From Schaalia canis (GTDB lineage Bacteria > Actinomycetota > Actinomycetes > Actinomycetales > Actinomycetaceae): DNA of 45,147 bases. The DNA is taken from the NCBI RefSeq assembly GCF_003858455.1, contig NZ_RQZF01000015.1, positions 1 through 45,147 of the forward strand, read 5' to 3'. Below, piece by piece: positions 42,754-45,147 of this stretch. The position numbers and the translations under genes were made by a program. Every line of letters starts with the position of its first letter. Position 1 is the stretch's first letter. The notes beneath the pieces are model-generated. The model was given only the letters and a program-made list of their open reading frames with translations. It searched no databases and was not told the DNA's origin.

Positions 42754-44220
42754 ATGTCCACACCCCTACCTGCTGAAACAACCCGCGAGCACCGCACCCC
42801 CAGCGTCGCGGTTGCTGCCATCCCCGTCATTACCCTCATCGCCCTATTGGGTTTTGGCTACATCCTGGCCGAACTCCCCGTTGAGCCTCTGCTCGTCGCA
42901 AGTGCCATCGTCGCCGGTATTGTCGCCTGGAGGCTGGGCTACACCTGGGATGAGATCATTGGCTCGGTTGCCCAGAAGATCGCCAAAACCATGCCCGCTA
43001 TCCTCATCCTCATTACGGTGGGTGCCCTCATTGGCTCATGGATGGCTGGCGGCACGATCCCCATGCTCATCTACTACGGCCTGAAGATCATTAACCCCGC
43101 CTACTTGGCTCTTATTGCCCTGGTGGTGACCTCGATCGTGTCCCTGTGTACGGGCACATCGTGGGGGTCGGCGGGCACGATCGGCGTGGCGTTCATGGGT
43201 GTTGCCGTGGGCATGAATGCTAACCTCGCGATGGTTGCTGGCGCTGTCGTGGCGGGCGCCTACTTTGGCGATAAGCTCTCTCCCCTGTCGGATACGACCA
43301 ATATCGCGGCGGTTGCTACAGGCGTGAACCTCTTCGACCACATCCGCCACATGCTGTGGACCACCCTTCCGGCTTTCCTTACCTCCGCCGTCGTCTACCT
43401 CATCTTTGGCTTGAACTCGACCGGCGGCACTGTGCCGGAGAAGGTCAACACGATTCTTGCCACCTTGGATGCGGCCTTCACCTGGAATATTCTTCTGCTG
43501 CTTGTGCCGGTGGTGATCGTTCTAGGCGGCGCCATGATGCGTAAGCCCACCATTCCTGTCATGCTCATCTCGATTGTGGTGGCCATGTTTAATGCGGTGG
43601 TTGTTCAGGGCATTTCCTTTAAGGACACTGTTGTGTCAACTGTTAATGGCTTCAATGTGGAGATGGTGACCGCCAGCGGATTCAGCGCCGACACTGTCAT
43701 TGAGGATGTCACGCGGCTACTCAACCGCGGCGGCATGAACTCCATGATGAGTGTCCTGCTGATCTGTTTTTGCGCTATCACCTTCGCGGGCGTGATCTCC
43801 GTGTCGGGCTCTTTGGATGTGCTGATCTCGCGCCTATTGGTGGGCGTGAAATCCACTTTCGCCCTCATTGGTGCCACGATTATTACTGGCCTGGCCACTA
43901 TTGGTATTACCTCGAACGGTCAGGTGTCGATCCTCATTCCCGGTGAGATGCTGCGCTCGGCCTACATTCAACGAGGCCTCCACCCCAAGAACCTGTCGCG
44001 CACCATTGAAGACTCCGTGACCGTCATCGAGCCGATCCTGCCGTGGACCTCTGCTGGCGCCTACATGGCGGGCACCCTGGGGGTCGCCACACTCAGCTAT
44101 CTGCCATGGGCGGTATCGAACTGGATCGCCATTGGCTTTGCTCTTCTCTGGGCGGCCACCGGCATTGGCATTGCCCGACTGACCCCGCAGGAGCAGGAGG
44201 TATTCGCCGCCGCAGAGTAG
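42754..44220 (+). CDS. NhaC-family Na+/H+ antiporter
   Basis: 488 aa with about 12 helices. The NhaC signature region shows TGTSWGSAGTIGVAFMGVA and GAVVAGAYFGDKLSPLSDTTN, followed by NHIRHM-like DHIRHMLWTT. The start is the ATG at 42754, with AAAGGAG 6 bases upstream; the ATG at 42733 lies before that ribosome site. The NhaC family exchanges Na+ for protons or, in some members (MleN), for carboxylates or amino acids. Partner to the MalY-like gene. Terminated by a strong hairpin downstream. Confidence 0.92.
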   Translation: MSTPLPAETTREHRTPSVAVAAIPVITLIALLGFGYILAELPVEPLLVASAIVAGIVAWRLGYTWDEIIGSVAQKIAKTMPAILILITVGALIGSWMAGGTIPMLIYYGLKIINPAYLALIALVVTSIVSLCTGTSWGSAGTIGVAFMGVAVGMNANLAMVAGAVVAGAYFGDKLSPLSDTTNIAAVATGVNLFDHIRHMLWTTLPAFLTSAVVYLIFGLNSTGGTVPEKVNTILATLDAAFTWNILLLLVPVVIVLGGAMMRKPTIPVMLISIVVAMFNAVVVQGISFKDTVVSTVNGFNVEMVTASGFSADTVIEDVTRLLNRGGMNSMMSVLLICFCAITFAGVISVSGSLDVLISRLLVGVKSTFALIGATIITGLATIGITSNGQVSILIPGEMLRSAYIQRGLHPKNLSRTIEDSVTVIEPILPWTSAGAYMAGTLGVATLSYLPWAVSNWIAIGFALLWAATGIGIARLTPQEQEVFAAAE

Positions 44221-44302
44221 GTCACGCCGAGTGGGTCACTATCTGCTCACGTCAGATCCAAACTCTCAAAGCCAAACCAGAGCCTTGCTCCTTGGCCTGA
44301 TA

Positions 44303-44345
44303 GGGGTGCTCCCGTGGAGTATTGTCCACGGGAGCACCCCTTTTT
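44303..44345 (+). terminator. Rho-independent terminator after the antiporter gene
   Basis: Perfect 16-bp stem (44303-44318 with 44325-44340, GGGGTGCTCCCGTGGA), 6-base loop, then TTTTT at 44341-44345. It is the best classical terminator in the window. Confidence 0.93.
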
Positions 44346-44625
44346 ATTTATCGGAACTTCACCTCAATCGAATCATGAAAACTAAACATTTGAGCCGTCC
44401 TCGCATCCAGAAAACACCCAATACACCAGATTCACAAGGCCACGCCGATCAGACATAATTACAACACTCCAAAAGAAAGAAGGTGGGCATCTGAGCAGTC
44501 TCCCAACTCGTGCAAGTGGGTGTACTTTTCGCGTGTCGACTCCTGTTTTTTGTTGAATTTCTGCGGCTCATTGCATGGGGGTGGGCCACTAACGGGATGG
44601 GCGGAATCAGGGGTGTAGCCCCGCT
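44346..44625. other. Intergenic stretch before the transposase remnant
   Basis: 280 bases with no gene I can support. The first part is AT-rich; 44480-44620 may be the flank of the decayed insertion element. No terminal inverted repeat could be paired, because the far end is outside the window. Confidence 0.4.
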
Positions 44626-45110
44626 TTGTTCACCCGCGTGAGAGCTGCTTGTGGTGGCATTGCTGTGCAGGTTATGGAAAAGTAGCGGCGCAGAAACATG
44701 TTGGTAACGCATGTTGACTATGCTCGCAATGAAGTTGAGCTGGCCATGTTGGCGCAGGCCGCTCACGATGAACTCAACCCTGGTCAGATGACGTTCGAGT
44801 ATGAACCTGTGCTTCGAATGGTAACGGGTGTATTGCGGGTGGATGTCAGACGCTCAAGTCCTGCTATGGCGCGTCCTTGAGAAGGCTTGCAATGACCTTG
44901 GGTTTGACGTGCTGGGTGATGAGGCGTTTTAGCAGATGGCGCTAGCCCGGTTAGCGGAACCAACGTCAATGCCGGATACAGCGCGAGTGCTCGAGGAATC
45001 AGGGGTCGACCCAAGGCGCCGTGTTGAGCGCATTTGTTTAGCTGCTCTCATCTTCCTGACTTTGGGCAGAGTCGAGGCCTGGGGGTGGAGCAAGGAGCTT
45101 GTGGGTGGTT
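44626..45110 (+). pseudogene. Decayed transposase remnant (IS1634/IS4-like)
   Basis: Two pieces can be read. Frame A from about TTG 44626: LFTRVRAACGGIAVQVMEK, stop at 44683, then MLVTHVDYARNEVELAMLAQ from 44698. After a frame change near 44855, frame B: LLWRVLEKACNDLGFDVLGDEAF, an in-frame TAG, then QMALARLAEPTSMPDTARVLEESG. The pattern (VQVM...; E-EL-L-A; LGFD; GDEAF; ARLAEPTS; VLEESG) is the N-terminal half of transposases of the IS1634 type. At least two stops and one frameshift make it inactive. The end beyond about 45110 no longer matches. The element may continue past the window edge. Confidence 0.7.
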
Positions 45111-45147
45111 TGGGTGGCGTAGTGGTAACGCATTTTCGCTACCTGAG

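Noticed and set aside
44366-44458. Short ORF after the antiporter terminator
   Set aside because: About 27 codons, no ribosome site, no recognisable sequence.

Overview
The window looks like chromosomal DNA of a high-GC Gram-positive bacterium, most likely an Actinomycetaceae member (Actinomyces/Schaalia type). This is inferred from GC-rich coding DNA with frequent GTG starts, strong GGAGG-type ribosome sites beside apparently leaderless genes, LAxTG-like sorting signals with a sortase, and the mix of protein families. No rRNA, tRNA, CRISPR array or prophage was seen.

Layout. (1) 0.2-6 kb: a TRIC-type channel and an HNH nuclease-like membrane protein on the minus strand, then a small membrane protein, a VIT1/CCC1 transporter with a ferritin-like N-terminus and an alpha/beta-hydrolase on the plus strand, then a PfkB sugar kinase on the minus strand. 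An unusual array of CATAACT repeats lies between the last two. (2) 6.2-12.7 kb: a very large HrpA helicase (1983 aa) coupled to a SprT-like metalloprotease. (3) 12.9-17.3 kb: a large secreted GH29 alpha-L-fucosidase whose LAxTG wall anchor is put out of frame by a 4-bp gap inside a 9-bp tandem repeat. (4) 17.7-25.2 kb: a phosphoribosyltransferase, a TraX-like membrane protein, a membrane-anchored protein with a KEQG motif, a low-molecular-weight tyrosine phosphatase, a small membrane protein, a secreted choice-of-anchor L protein and a divergent sortase. (5) 25.3-28.5 kb: luxS and mtnN (SAH recycling and AI-2 precursor), with a six-copy 16-bp minisatellite and a long hairpin between luxS and an amino-acid permease. 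(6) 28.7-41.1 kb: an MFS transporter, then a xylan-utilisation locus: solute-binding lipoprotein, two ABC permeases, GH43, GH3 and CE7 enzymes in one minus-strand operon, a divergent LacI regulator, and a separately transcribed GH10 xylanase with an IAKTG wall anchor. (7) 41.4-44.3 kb: a MalY-type C-S lyase/aminotransferase and an NhaC-family antiporter. (8) 44.6-45.1 kb: a decayed transposase remnant.

How it fits together. The xylanase would cut xylan at the cell surface, the ABC system would import oligosaccharides, and CE7, GH43 and GH3 would deacetylate and hydrolyse them inside. The ABC operon and the xylanase gene share a nearly identical promoter (TTGACA, 16 bp, TAAACT inside the same 12-mer), which argues for common control. 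The fucosidase, the xylanase and the sortase form a second theme, enzymes displayed on the cell wall. The most notable single observation is the frameshifted NQG repeat tract, which could switch the fucosidase between anchored and released forms.
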